This document shows, piece after piece, positions 13,616 through 26,983 of a stretch of 64,000 nt of DNA (its first letter is position 1; each line of letters begins with the position of its first letter). The translations under genes and the position numbers were made by a program. A model generated the notes under the pieces. It was not told the DNA's origin and made no database searches. It saw nothing but the letters and a program-made list of their open reading frames with translations. The stretch is from Sycobia sp. Sy_11 (taxonomy: Eukaryota > Arthropoda > Insecta > Hymenoptera > Epichrysomallidae): contig JACCIC010000037.1 of assembly GCA_018907035.1 (NCBI GenBank), forward strand, positions 2,716,501 to 2,780,500, given 5' to 3'.

Positions 13616-14649
13616 TGAATCGTTATAAATCGGGACAAAGGACATGTCCTTTTGCACTATTTTGATTTGAAAAAAAGTGTAGCAGAAACTTATCGATTGC
13701 TTCAAGTATCTTATGAAGAACAAGCTTCGTCGCTTATCATATGTAAAGAGTGGTTTCAGCGGTTTAGAAGTGGAGATACTGGTGTTAATGACAAAGAACG
13801 TTCTGGACAACCGAAAAAGTTTGAAGATAATGAATTGCAAGCATTATTGGACGAAAACTCAGCTCAAATGCAGAAAGAACTCGTTAATAAGTTGGAAGTT
13901 ACTGACAGAGCAGTTGCCAAACGTTTACATGCGATAGAAACAATTCATAAAGAAGGATAATGCATGTGCCACACGATTTGACCGAAAGTGCCATTATGCA
14001 TTCATGCAACATTGCACTGTCTTTGCTTGCCAGGCAAAAAAAGAAGAGTTTTCTGTGGCGTATTATGACTGGTGATGAACAATGGATCTACTATGACAAT
14101 CCTAAGCGGAAAAAGTCATGGGTGGGCCCAAGCCAGCCGTTCACATCGACACCAAAACGATACATCCACGGCTACAAGGTATTGCTCTGCATTTGATGAG
14201 ACCAACAGAGTGTGCTGTACTACCAACTGCTAAAACTGAAAAAAAAAACCGTCACTGCCGAGGTATACAAACGACAACTGAATGATTTGCAACAGAGATT
14301 GATCGAACATAGATCAGCAATTGCGAGCAATAGGCGCAAAGTCATTCTCTTGCATGATAACACTCGGCCACATGTTGCGAAAGCCGTCAAAAACACCCTG
14401 TTAGAGCTCGAATGGAAAGTGTTGCCGCATCCAGCGAACTCGACAGATATAGCGCCTTCTGATTACCACCTATTCAGATCGATGCACCACGACCTCGTTG
14501 ACACATACTTCCGACATGTTCAAGAAGTGCGAGAATTTGTGGTTGGTTGGATCACCTCGAAATCGCCATCTTTCTTTCGCCAAGGTATCGCCATATTGCA
14601 AGAAAGATGGAAACAAATAGTAGAAAATAAAAGAAAATATTTTGATTAA
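13616..14649 (+). mobile_element. Broken mariner transposase (DD34D)
   Basis: Three pieces on the plus strand make up a mariner transposase. The first (to 13,960) carries the helix-turn-helix half with WFQRFRSGD and DKERSGQP. The second (13,960-14,196) starts with VPHDLTE and has the first catalytic Asp in TGDEQWIYYDN. The third (14,212-14,649) has the second Asp in LLHDNTRPH and the third in IAPSDYHLF, 34 residues later, the spacing typical of mariner. It ends in KYFD. Breaks: a frame change at about 13,960 and two consecutive TGA codons at about 14,194-14,199 where the family usually has Trp-Trp. The N-terminus is also damaged. Terminal inverted repeats could not be paired with confidence, although sequence at 14,700-14,720 resembles a mariner end. 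Inactive relic. Confidence 0.9.
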
Positions 14650-16918
14650 GTTAACGTGTAGTCATTTTCCATCATAAATGTTCTTTTTACGTGAAAAAAG
14701 ATCGGAAACTAAGTTCGCCTTCTACTATTTGAGTATTGATTCAAACATCCATTTCCCTATCCTTATTCCAGCTAAACGAGACATGTTACGAATAATTCTA
14801 AACAACAGGCTCTGCAATTATTTACCCTCAAAGCAATTTATCTTTCTGATCTTTAATAGATATTGGATTTGGATCTCTCTAATTAATCATTGATATATAA
14901 TTAAGTTTTTAACAGATTTAAAAAATTTTACAGTATTAATGTCTAACGAATTGCAGAGCGTGTGTTATGTTCGAGCACCACTTGGATACTACTAACCTGA
15001 ATTTACTTTATATAATATTTATATTTACAATGTTAGCTCTAAGCTTTATGACCTTGAAAATCAAATTCAAAGTCTCCGTGATTAAATATACAAATGGAAA
15101 TGTCGTAAGTCATGCTGATTGAAAGCAAATATAATGTTTTTTTATTGACGAATTAACTTGAAATGAAATTCATTGGATAATATTAAATGCAATCTGAAAT
15201 ACAACACAAACATAAAATTATTAATAATAATATATTTTTCAATTTACCAGTTGTGAATAGACTCACTGCATCGGATCTTGATGTTCAAAATTTAGCTTTT
15301 GTCTTCGTTTATGGGTAATATAAAAATCAAATCCTGACAGAAAATAAATAAGTTTTCTAACTTATTATTATGATTGAAACTAATATGTACTATTTGCGAT
15401 TAAGGGAACAGTTTAAAAAGTACAAAAATCTATAAATTTCAACACTAAAAATTCGAATTTATCTTCTCTAATTATATACTCCCAAAACATTTGCTATATA
15501 AGTAATATATTTTCTATTTTGTGATAAAATTTATGTGAATTATTTTATGTTCTATAAATATTAAAATTGACAAAGCCTTAGATTGTACCTCAATTATAAA
15601 CTTCGAAACTTAGTTTAGACAGTTTTTTAATCTTTCATTTTCATGGAGCGTACAGAATGCCGGATGGGGGGGGGGGTGATGCTGAAGTACCGGGTCCGAT
15701 GCTGGGGGACTCCCATATTCTTAACAAGTATATTACCAAGAAAACGAGCAGTCTTTTTCTTATAAAGACTAAATAATTAAATATATCTACCATGCATAAT
15801 TAAATATTATCTTCATTCTCTATTCTTACTATCAAAAAGGAGTTATACTCAAATCACTAGGTTTTGATAATGGAGAAGCGAGTTTTAAAACATAAAAAAT
15901 GGATAATTAGTTTTGAATCTTTATTTTTTACACTTTTTTATTACATTTTAATTGTTTATATTGTGAATTCTATGAATTCGCTCTAAAAATAACAACCATA
16001 AAGGGGAGGGGTTTCCGCCGTGAAATGAACATCAGGCCTCGCGAAAGCTTATTCCGACACTTAACGAACCTTTCCTTAATATGTAGAAAAATCAAATCAT
16101 TACCTAATTGAAAATCGCAATCTATCATTTCGCAGGCTCTGAAGTTTTCATCTTCTTCTAGTGTGCCTTGATGCAAACTGACCTACCCTTAATGAATTCT
16201 TAACTAGCTTGGAAAAGCATTGTAGCTTTTTTCCCTTCGCGATCTTCTTGTTTGAAACCAATAATTCTCGAACTCTTTATAAAATTTGTTTTGTATCTAA
16301 TTTTTCTGCCTATATCTGTTGCTAAATCTAAGACATTTTCAAAATTTACCTATATAGTGCAAGAATACGCTCTTATTATGTTTTATATACTATTACCTAT
16401 AATTAAAGTATAATAGGTGATGGTTTATATCAATTTCTGATTGGAAGAAATAGAACTGTAAAATTAATTTAAATTATTATAATATTATTTATTATGTGTT
16501 GTTATCTGATTTATTTCCATTCATTATTTTTCTTATTTTCTAAGAACTAGTAAATTCAATCAGTTTAAACGAAAACTATAGCACATTCTTAATTTTGGAT
16601 CGAGAACACGCGTCATTATTTGCGTACAAAGTTAGCGCAATTCAAGGTATAAGAATTGAGTTATACTACTCTTCGTCGCTAATTGTAAATGTGTGGCCTT
16701 TGAACTTCATCATAAAACTTGCGAAATGTGTTTGGTGTCATATGTTTATGATTTTGATTAGACGTGTTAACTTTATTTAAAGCATTCTTGAGAATTTTTC
16801 AAGTATTTTAGTACTTTAGATTTTTTCAGATGTTCTACATCTCATTATTAACCCATTATAAATGTTGGATCTCAAATATATTAAATATAAAATTTTAAAC
16901 TTCAAATTTTTTTTATAT
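14650..16918. other. Non-coding stretch
   Basis: AT-rich and without a supported gene. A G-run of about 11 bases at about 15,666-15,676, followed by GGG and GGGGG groups before 15,710, is the only marked compositional feature. Confidence 0.4.
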
Positions 16919-17113
16919 CTTATTTAACTTCGCTCTATTTATGCTTCCGTATATCGGTGCTAGTTAGCGACGGAGGTCTACGACGTGTTTGTAAACAAAG
17001 CATATGTAAATCATTACAGCGGTGCTTGTTTTAATTGGCCGAGACCGGGCTTTGAACTCGCATCACCAAGTTACTAGTCCTTCGTTCTAGCGATCGAGCC
17101 ATCGTAGGCCTCT
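16919..17113 (-). mobile_element. SINE copy 2 with tRNA-like head
   Basis: On the minus strand the element begins near 17,112. The A-box-like TGGCTCGATCGC falls at 17,090-17,101 and the B-box-like GAGTTCAAAGCCC at 17,047-17,059, spaced as in a tRNA gene. The tRNA-unrelated body continues to about 16,919 and matches the copy at 5,077-5,262. Box B deviates from the GGTTCGA consensus, so this copy is probably not transcribed. It is not a functional tRNA: the arms do not form a clean cloverleaf. Confidence 0.65.
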
Positions 17114-17292
17114 TAAACATAAATGATTATATACAAAATTGATTTTATTTACTTATAACTTAATAAATTAAACATTTATTTTCTTGTAATATTGGGAAAT
17201 ACTAATATATTTTTAATTAATTTATTTAAAATGAAGTTTATTCCTTAGAATTTCTGTATATAATGTAAGTAAATTAGTGTTCAAGACTAATG

Positions 17293-17354
<62 letters not shown>

Positions 17355-20300
17355 GAATGTTCGCGGAAGAATTTTATTACTATAATTTGTATTGACCATT
17401 TGGTATAATGCGGAAAGTAATGGAACTACTTACTTGAACTCGGGCAGTTTGTCGCAGGAGCCTTCAATACTATAAACACTTACTTGTGTAATTAGTGGCT
17501 ATCCTGTCCATACCTGGTGAACTTGGGTTCGCTACCTGCTTGAAGCACATCATTCTTCATCACAATATATTTCAAGAAGATGAGAATGGTCGAACCGTGG
17601 ATGTGAACATAATAACAGCACTGACAAATTTCAGTTAGTTTTATATATTTGACTTTACTTTGTACATCCTTTTTATAATTATTCATTAAGTTGTTCATTA
17701 TTCATTAATCTGTAAGTGAATAGTTTTGAAAATATATTTTTTATTAAAACAGGAATTTTTAACACAGAATTTTAATGTGTTTATTTTAAAATCTAGCATT
17801 TAAACAATTAGCACGCGTAAATTGATTTTAAATAAATCAATTTAAAAAAAAATCTTATTTCTCATTTACGGAAATCAATATTCAATTGAAATTCTAATAA
17901 TAGACGAAATTAATGTTTACATTATTTCAGCAGCGATTTAAATATGTGTCGATTAGAACATATAAGAATACGTATTATACACATTATATACGTTTAAACA
18001 AGTCCTACTTAAAAATTACATATTGAGTATATAACCAATTTCAAATAAAAAACGAATATTAGATCCGAACTCCAATGGTTAAAAACGGACTCATATATTG
18101 ATACGATCATAAATAATATAATGATTATAAAATAATGAGACCTTTTAATTTCATTTTAAAAAATCGATGCAAAATCGAAGAGATTGTATCTTTATTTTTA
18201 GGATAAAACATTTTGTTAAATAACATATTTTGGGGTGTTTTAAGCTTAGAAACATTGAAATGAAATTTTTTTTATGAATGAATAATTTTGAATTAAAGTC
18301 TCGAAATTTAAATTTTAGTATGAGAAACTCAATTTAAAAATGAAAATTTTCGAGCTTTCTATCTTTAACGTTAAAAGTGGAATAAATGTATTAATTCTGA
18401 AGTTTTCATACCGCTTCTGTTAAAATCTTTATTTCAAGTAACCGTCTTTAGCTGATATCAATACATATCATACAGAAATATCATACAGAAAGTTGATGCC
18501 CTGCTTTTTGTTAGAATCTTAAATTCAAAACAAATACATAAATATAGATTCATAAGATATTTATTTACTGCTGTGCGAATACTGATTAAATTCTTAAAAG
18601 TTTGTTTGTTTTTTTATTATAATAAATGGAAAACAGTCACAAATTTTATAAATTTTCATAGGAATCCATGTTAAATGAAAATTTTAATATAACTTAAAAA
18701 TTGTTTTCACGTTATTCTTAATTTACTAAAGTGCCCAAAAAGGTTGTCAATACTATTCTGCAAATACAATGGATAGTACGCAATCTTAATTCTTACACGT
18801 GGAACAAGACGCTCTCCCATTTGTAAAACAATGATTTTAACGCTCGAGATACCCGCTCACCCACTCCCTACTCCACTTCCAATTGTTTTATCGATGACTG
18901 AACGAGAAAACATAGGCTCATTGTTCTTTCGTGACAATATGAGAGATATACGAGCAGATATATCTATTTCATAGCATTTTGTATACACATGTATATTTTA
19001 TATATGCTAGGGCGAAAAAATCTAATTAGGCTCGTGGGGTACATAATGCAGCTGTAGAGGAAATGGATAATAATTAATAAGATGACGCGTCGGATTGCGC
19101 GCTAATGGAAGCAATATATAATACGCCGATGGATAAAGAAGCGATGTAACAAATAATCGCATACCTATGCGCGGCTGATTGAAAAATGATTAATGCTACT
19201 CGCGATAGAATCTTTAGGTAATAAAAATGCATACGAACTTATGTAAGGAATTTTAAGCGAGTGCCGCTCGTATGTTTCACTTTGCATTCGACTATTCATG
19301 AATTATCAATTATGAGAAGTACAACTCAATTCCCATCTAATAGAGCAAAATATTCCACTTTTGGAATATTTTGACATTTTATAATGTAAGGAGGCTAATT
19401 CCTTTTGAATTGTTATGTCGAAAAGAAAATTGGAAATGTGCAGCTCTCTATTAGTATAATGTATAAGGAATTAAGTAATTGTTTTGAACATTGATTCGGA
19501 GATTAAGTTTTTAAATACAAAAGCAAAAAGTTATTGCACCTATACTAAATAATCTAATTAAAATTGTTTCTTATATAATTCGCATTTAAAAACTTTCTGT
19601 TTTTCTTTGTAATGCTTAAACTCATATTTAGACAAAAACTTGAATATAACACCATGAGATTTTGACACGAGTATGAAACAAAGAATTGAATTTCTATTTA
19701 TAGGATTTATATATAATATAGTATAAAACCAAATTGATTATTATAATTTTTGTGACAAATGGCAGTTATAGAATCAATCCTCTAAATCACCTTTTCTGAA
19801 ATATGTATAATCCGAAGAATAGATTTTTTTTCGGAAACTACGGGACCTGAAACCAGTGACGGATTAAGGGAAAAAATAGATTAAGCACTGCGTGCAGACC
19901 TCCACAAATAGGAAGCTCCCACTAATGCGATAGACAATATTTTTTGTCACAAATAAACTTAATAATTAAACGAAAGAATAATTATGTTTTCATCAGCTCT
20001 AGATTATTTAATACAACTAATGCAATTAATGCAATGGACAAAAAATAAATTACGAACATCTATGTTACAGAGTCGCTTCAAGTGGCTTTCTATCATGACT
20101 GTTAAAAGCGACTTATTAAGAAAAATTGTTTACATTAATATTACTAATGAATTTGGGAAAATAAAATAGCTATAAGTTTTTAAATAAAAATCTGGTAATC
20201 AAATAAATAAATATAGTTATAGCAATAATTAATTTTCAAATAAAAAAAAATATTATACAAATTAGGACTTTATTTCAAGTGCTAAAGGAAAAGGGAAATT

Positions 20301-23300
20301 TGACATAGACAACCAATAAAATCTTAACCTACACCGAGCTTAGTCGGCACTGTCTTAAAATTTTTTCTGTTTTTATATTCAACTTTCAGGAGACCCTGGC
20401 AACATTTGGCAAAGCCTAACAACATTCGCGAACGCATAATATCTTATATATTTTATATGTTTTAATTTTATTCTTCGCATATCCTCTAATTACGCATCCG
20501 CTTTTCTTCTTATTCCTCTGTCTATATTGCAATATTGCGTGTACTTAACACTAGAAGTTATGCAACGTTAAGGAAGCACTTAATAAATCAAACATTATTT
20601 TCTGCTGTCTATCAAAATAAATCAGTACCTATATAATTTTATTAAATTTGCATAGTTTCTAATTATCTTGTTGCATTATTTTATGTGTTTAAAGAATCAT
20701 TTAAATTTTCAAAATTCCGTAATCATATCATATTAAAATGATAGTAAAATAATATATTTCACCAGTGGTGTTCAAGTTGATTATTTACCTCGTGAGATAG
20801 TTTACGCCTAAGCGAAATGAAGGAGATAAGTCTCAAACAAGAATTAAATAATTTAATTTAAAGCAGTCGAAAAACCGTGTTATAGTTATAATTTTGAAAA
20901 CAATTGTTCGTTTAAAAGGTAAAAAAACTATAATACTTTGTCAATAAGTCTCGTTTATAACAAAAATTATCGTATCTTATAAATAAAAAATTAATATTTT
21001 ACTTGCTATAAAGTAAAACAAATAATACAAATTGAGAACAAATTTAGTTAAATAACTAACAATATTTGGTTAACAGCATACTTATGAATGATATTAGAGA
21101 ATGGCATATTATTTCACCACAGCATAAGAATTTAATTAGAAAACTTTAATCTTAAATTTAATTAAGGAACTAATAATAAACATTACTATCAATAACTTGA
21201 TCAATAAATGTTACAACAAGTTTTCTTGGAAATACTTGTTAATTGAAATAAAATTCTTATTATAAATTATCTTTAAATGTATATTTGCATCAGAATTTTC
21301 ATATTTAATCATTTAGTAATTTTACTCAAAAACTTTAATTATGCTACCTAAACGATCAGTTTCTTTCTGACATCTGTCTATATTCATAGATTGTAATAAT
21401 TGCTGTGAATTTACTATATTCACTTATAAATTGATAAATTAATAATCGGAAATTAAAACAAGTATTAAGCTTTACAATTATAAAATGTGCCAAATAATTT
21501 ATAACCTAAATAATCATTAGTCATAACTATAAGTCGTTTAAGAAATAATTATCAAAAAGATTATACATTAAAAACTTAATTTTAATAAGTTTATTGCTGC
21601 AATTAGATGAATTGTATATTCGTAAATGAACTAACTTATCTTAATAATATGTAAAAATTCTGTTCGGATCTAAAATATAGAATATATATGAAACTTGAAA
21701 CTCGAAATTAAGAATAAATTCTGAGTAATCATTAGTTACTAATCAATAAGATATAATTTTAAGTTTTAAATATTAAACGAAACTACAATAGTTTCTTTAG
21801 CAGATATAATTTTTTCACAACTAAGAATAATAGATAACTAAAATAATAATTTAAAAATCTATTAACTTTCGTAAGAAATCTTTTTGAAATCATCTAATTT
21901 TAATTCCCTAAAATTTATCAAATAATGTTAAAAAAAATTTTACAGAATATATAATCAAAAACTTATGAAGAGTATGTGACATTGTTAAAGACTCACTTAA
22001 TAAATGCATTTTTTTTGGTGTATGAGTAATATGAATAATTCTTTAATGACTTTTAAAAGATTATAAATTACATTTTTATACATACACAAGATGTAAAATA
22101 GATTTTATGTAAATCAAATAGTTCAGCTGTTAGAATATTAGAAATTAATATTACATGAATAAAGATTGTCAAATATTTTAAATTATGAAAAATGTAATAA
22201 TCTCATTAATATGACTTTGCCTTACACTTATATATAGTTAAGTAATTAAAATAACTTCATCAATATTACACTTTTACTTTGCTTTTATTAGATATATATA
22301 TTGTACTTTTATATCTGAATTTCGTTCAAAATGATTATTATTTATGTAAAATGAATTCATCTAATTTCAATCACATCATGACCAAATCATATTAATTTTA
22401 TATTGTTAAAATTACAGAAAAATATAATATTACACAATATTTTATTGAAGAAACAAATATTCCATATCCTTAATGGAAATAGTTACGATATTTTTAATAT
22501 GATAAGATATTAATTTCTAGTAAAATATAGTTCATTGGATTGAAAAGAGGTTTTATAAATAATACAAATAATTTTTGTACGTCTGCAAATACATTTTATT
22601 AATCTATCGTAGAATATTACACGTGTTAGACCACGAATAATGAATTAACAATAACAATAATAATTAAAATAATAATTAATAGTTGAGTATAATACACTTA
22701 GAGTAATTATAATAATGAAAACTAATTATCCTTTTTACTTCATGACAGCTGCCTCAATGCCTTTTAAAATTCCTAGCACACACCTACAGAGTTAAAAATT
22801 TTACTTTTATGAATTTTCCTGTTAACGGAAAATAGAAAAATTAATAATTAATATTAAAATTTTTCATATGTTTCGCTTTACAAGACTACTTTAATACATC
22901 AAAATATTAATATGATTGAATAAATTGTATCTTAGAAAATACGTATTATGCTTCTTTTTCGTAGTACATAGAGAACGTTCGAACTTCAGAAACCTTGTAC
23001 AATGCTTCCATTTGACTTTCATAAAAAAAAAATAATATCGATTATTAAATGTTATATAATAATATAACTTAAAAATATCGTGAAATCATAGTCACACTTG
23101 TCAAAAAAAAGCAAAATAATTAAAAACTATTGAAAAATGCAAAGGCAGTAAATAAAAATAAAGATCTTTGAAATCGTTAACTTGGCTTACACATATCTCG
23201 TATAGTTGAATAGTCGTCTAGAACGACACATGCATTTCATAAGTGCTAAATGCTCAAAAGTTTAATCCATGCCAATATTAAGCGTAACTGATAGTATATG

Positions 23301-24082
23301 CCGCTATTTTTATAACACATGTATAATGTTTTACATTTATTTGAACATGCATGCATACGAGAAAAAAAGAGCAACAATTGCATTACAATTCTTTTAACTT
23401 TTCTTTTATGAACGATCGTATTTTATAACCAAAATTGCCATTAAGTACTATGAAACATGAATTATTTGACCTTTGCCTTATAAAACAGTTTCTTGCTTTT
23501 CTTAATTTTTTTAGAGTTTTTTGTTTATATTAGATAGAAACTTGTTATTGTGATCAGAGACGTTATTGGATAGTTAAAATTGGTTATTCATTTTTTATTT
23601 GTATAAAATAGTACTTCAGACTTATTTCCAGCCCTATAAAGTGGTACCAACAACTTTTCTGATCACAAATTACAAGTTTTTCTTAATTTGCGATATTATA
23701 TAAGTATATCATTGAAATAATTACTGTAAACATTTACGCTACTTTAAAAAATTTACCAATTATTCTAAAGTATACTATATATCTTTTTCAAATTAAAATA
23801 AAGAATAAAAAGTTTAGTGATTTTTGCAGGCGCTTAGTCAAAACCACGTTGTACTTGCTCTTGAAGCAAACATAGTCTCTTATTTACTAAGAATACCTGG
23901 TTCTTATTTACAAAAGCATATATGTAAAATCGTAATGCATTTTCTGTTCGCAATAGGGAAGGAATGTTACTTTCAATATTGTCAATATTGTTTAACAATG
24001 CAAGAATGTTATTAAGTACTTTATAAGACCAAGTATTCTGAGTATTATAATGAGACTGTAATTTGCATCTTGTGCGTCGTTC
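17114..24082. other. Long non-coding stretch, including the probable ODC 3' UTR at its right end
   Basis: A (TA)n tract occupies about 17,287-17,347. GC-richer patches at 17,380-17,600 and 18,840-19,290 have no coding frame; the second is rich in CpG words and resembles conserved non-coding DNA. A fragment near 19,845-19,925 (CCAGTGACGGATTAAGGG) looks like the start of a dispersed repeat. From about 20.4 to 23.8 kb it is almost featureless AT-rich DNA. The ODC 3' UTR, read on the minus strand, must begin at 24,082; its end is not evident, though a minus-strand AATAAA occurs near 23,595. Confidence 0.4.
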
Positions 24083-26913
24083 TCAGTTCAATGTATCAAC
24101 TTCTACATAATTGTAGATGAAGGGCGTTGCAGCCGAATCAACCAAAATTTCTTCTTCAGAACTCAGCTCAGAAGAAGTTAATTCCATAGTTGGATTATCC
24201 CAATGATTGACATCTGTACCACCAATATCCAAACCAAGGCGCAAATTTTGAGGAGTATCTCCAAGTACAAAATGTTCTTCAGTCAAAGGTAGAGCATCTT
24301 TTAACATAAGCCTATACATAAAAATATTTGTAATTATTCAATATTATTTATAGTATTATTATAATAGAAATTGTAAAATAATAAAATGCTTGATATTTTT
24401 AGTTGTACATTTAGATATTATAATTTCAAAAATAATAATTTCAATACACAGAAAAAAATTGTTATAGAACTCTGCTATATTTAGTTTTTATATGATTTTA
24501 ATTGCATGATTATTAGACATTCGATTTAAAATTGTAAAGTATAAAAGCAATATTTTGAGTGTTTAGGTATTAAATTCTATGCTTATAATATGGTCTGTCG
24601 ACAATTCTGTAAATTACTATTACTAAAATTTATCGATACGCGAGTTCTCAATTTCATATTATTATATATTTACTTTTGTTTTGTGTCACTGAGATATTAT
24701 ATTAAATTAAACCTTAGGATTCTCATATTTCTTAAAATTCTGGTGTAAAGGCGGTAAAAACACTCCCTTTTGAAATCATTGTATCTCCGAAATCCCCAGC
24801 ACCCTTATTAATAAAATGGAGTTCAAGAAATACAAATTTGAAAATTTAAAACCCAGTTTCCCAAAATTTCAATTATTCTAAAATGGCACTTAGCATTCAA
24901 ACATTTTTCTTTGTATTGATTTATATTATAATACATAAATTTTGTTTGTAAAACGATCTACTAAAAACTTTAATATCTTTTATCATATTATCGATAAATT
25001 TCAAATTGTAATACAAATTTCTTTTATTCGAATTAAAACTGATAATAAGAAATTTAAGTCTATTTAATCTAATAATTACCAGATATGTTCTTCAGCAACA
25101 ACATGAACTTTTGGAATAGGAAAACCATTAAATGGAGAAGCAACGGGCAAGGTGTAAGCACCCATGTTCTCGAAAACAATCCAGTCTCCAAGTTCCATTT
25201 CACTCATTAATACATTCTCCACAACTTGATCGAGGCCATCACAAGTAGGACCCCAAATGCTTGATGGTATCATCTTTCCATGGCTAGTGCGCAACGGCAA
25301 CGGCGTCACGTGCTGATGATCGTACAGCAAACAATTGAAAGATCCGTAGACACCGTCGTTGATGTAGTACATGTTGTGGGTCACCGTTCCTGGTGAATTC
25401 GCGTCGCTTCTAACTGAACGCTTGCTATGGATTGCAGTTGCAAGGGTAAATGCTGAAGCAACGTAGAATCTTCCTGGTTCGGCGATAATATGGACATCGT
25501 TAGCTGAAATGCACAAAAAGATTAATATAGATACAAGCAATAAATGTAAATGTACAATTAAATAAACAAATGTAGATTTTATATCAATGAAACATTAAAA
25601 GTTGAGGTTTTTACTTTCAAAAGAGACAAATTTTGTTGCATGTTTTATTCAAATATAGCTTGCTAATGTTTTTAAAATGTTTAAAGTATACATTTTTATC
25701 AATATTATTAATGTATATTATTTTTATTTCTAATTGTTATGATATAAATAATATTTATAAGTTGTTAAAATTATTATAATTAATTTTTTAAAAAGATCTT
25801 TTAGTAAACCAAAATATAATGAAATAAGTAAAATACTTTTACTTAAAAAATTCATATACTTACTTGGAAAATATTCGTCCAAAGCATGATTAACAACATC
25901 GGCAATTTTATCAATGCTACTACCCTTGTTTCCTGGATAACCGCCACCAATATCCAGTAAGTAAGGCTTAAAACCTAACTCCGTGGCCAGATCGAACAGA
26001 TTTTTGGCGTGACATATGGCACGATTAAATACTGGTGGATCTTGACAACCTGAGCCAACGTGGAAGCTGACTCCGATAACTTCGAGGTCCAGAAGCCGAG
26101 CCAGGCGTAGAAGATTCTGTGCTTCGTAGATGGGGTCGCAACCGAACTTCATACCTAGTTGGCACTGTGCCACTTCTGAGTCACACCGGATACGGAGAAG
26201 AAGCTGTCACAAGTTTATTTTACCATTAAGTTTCATTTGCGCCGATAAAAAAAAGTTTAGTAAATAAATTATTCATAATTTTCGAGATGCCTTACCCTTG
26301 CAGACGGAAATAATTTTTTAATTTTGTGCAATTCGCTCTCATTGTCTACGGTCATAAGATCGACTCCAACAGCAGAAGCGTGGCGAATGTGAGAAGCGGG
26401 TTTGGCAGGATTAGCAAAAATAATTCTTGAAGGCTCAACTCCAATGTCCATGACTTTATTAATTTCGTTCTACCAATATAGAATATAATATTAAATTCTG
26501 AGGTAATCCGTAACGAATATAATTCAAAAAATACAATTTTATCATATACTTAAAGACTCACCTTAGATGCACAATCAAAGTTAACGCCAAGAGAAGCAAG
26601 TACTTCTAATACAGTTAGACTATCGTTGCATTTTACAGCTAAAAATTTACAATATATAAGATTTTAATGGAAGGTCAAATTATAGATTCTATGAAATAGG
26701 ATTTTCTAATTAAAAAATATCTATACCATAAAACGGATTAACACGGGGCATCTTTTCCTTCCAAATGTGATGCTTTTGTACAATGTCCCCAACATCCAGA
26801 ACGTAAAATGCTTCTTCTTGCAAGCCACTGTTGACAACGTCATTGATGACGGTGGTCACCGAGGATGTGTTGTTCAACACGTGGATGCGTTCGTCCAAAT
26901 TTGTTACCTTCAT
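24083..26913 (-). CDS. Odc1: Ornithine decarboxylase
   Basis: PLP-dependent decarboxylase converting ornithine to putrescine, the first step of polyamine synthesis in the cytosol. Six coding exons on the minus strand: 26,913-26,727, 26,638-26,562, 26,469-26,296, 26,203-25,864, 25,503-25,080 and about 24,311-24,083. All have GT/AG ends and matching phases, giving 476 residues against about 461 in mouse. Visible motifs: AVKCND with the PLP lysine, split by intron 1; FDCASK; LLLRIRCDSE; FHVGSGC; LDIGGGYPG; AEPGRFYVASAF; YGSFNCLLYDH; WGPTCDGLD with the active-site cysteine; and GAYTLPVASPFNGF. The Asp after the catalytic Cys and the Arg of LRI are kept, which argues for an active enzyme and not an antizyme inhibitor. 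The start is the ATG at 26,913 because no upstream in-frame ATG lies in the exon. The C-terminus is Ser/Glu-rich and lacks the vertebrate-type ending. Confidence 0.95.
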
Positions 26914-26983
26914 TTTGATAAGTTTCTTTGTTGTAGACAAGATAATAATAAACTATATAACTCTGTGGTAGCTAGGCAGCAGA
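26914..26983 (-). other. ODC 5' UTR part of exon 2
   Basis: A TTTTCAG acceptor ends at 26,984 (minus strand), and the 70 bases before the ODC start codon contain no ATG. This joins to the leader exon at 27,784-27,955. Confidence 0.6.

Noticed and set aside
17025..17113. Functional tRNA gene
   Set aside because: Box-like motifs are present but the B box is altered and acceptor and anticodon arms do not pair properly; a SINE head explains it better and a second copy exists.
26914..26940. Upstream TTG as an alternative ODC start nine codons before the ATG
   Set aside because: The ATG at 26,913 fits the family start and is the first ATG; non-AUG starts need independent evidence.
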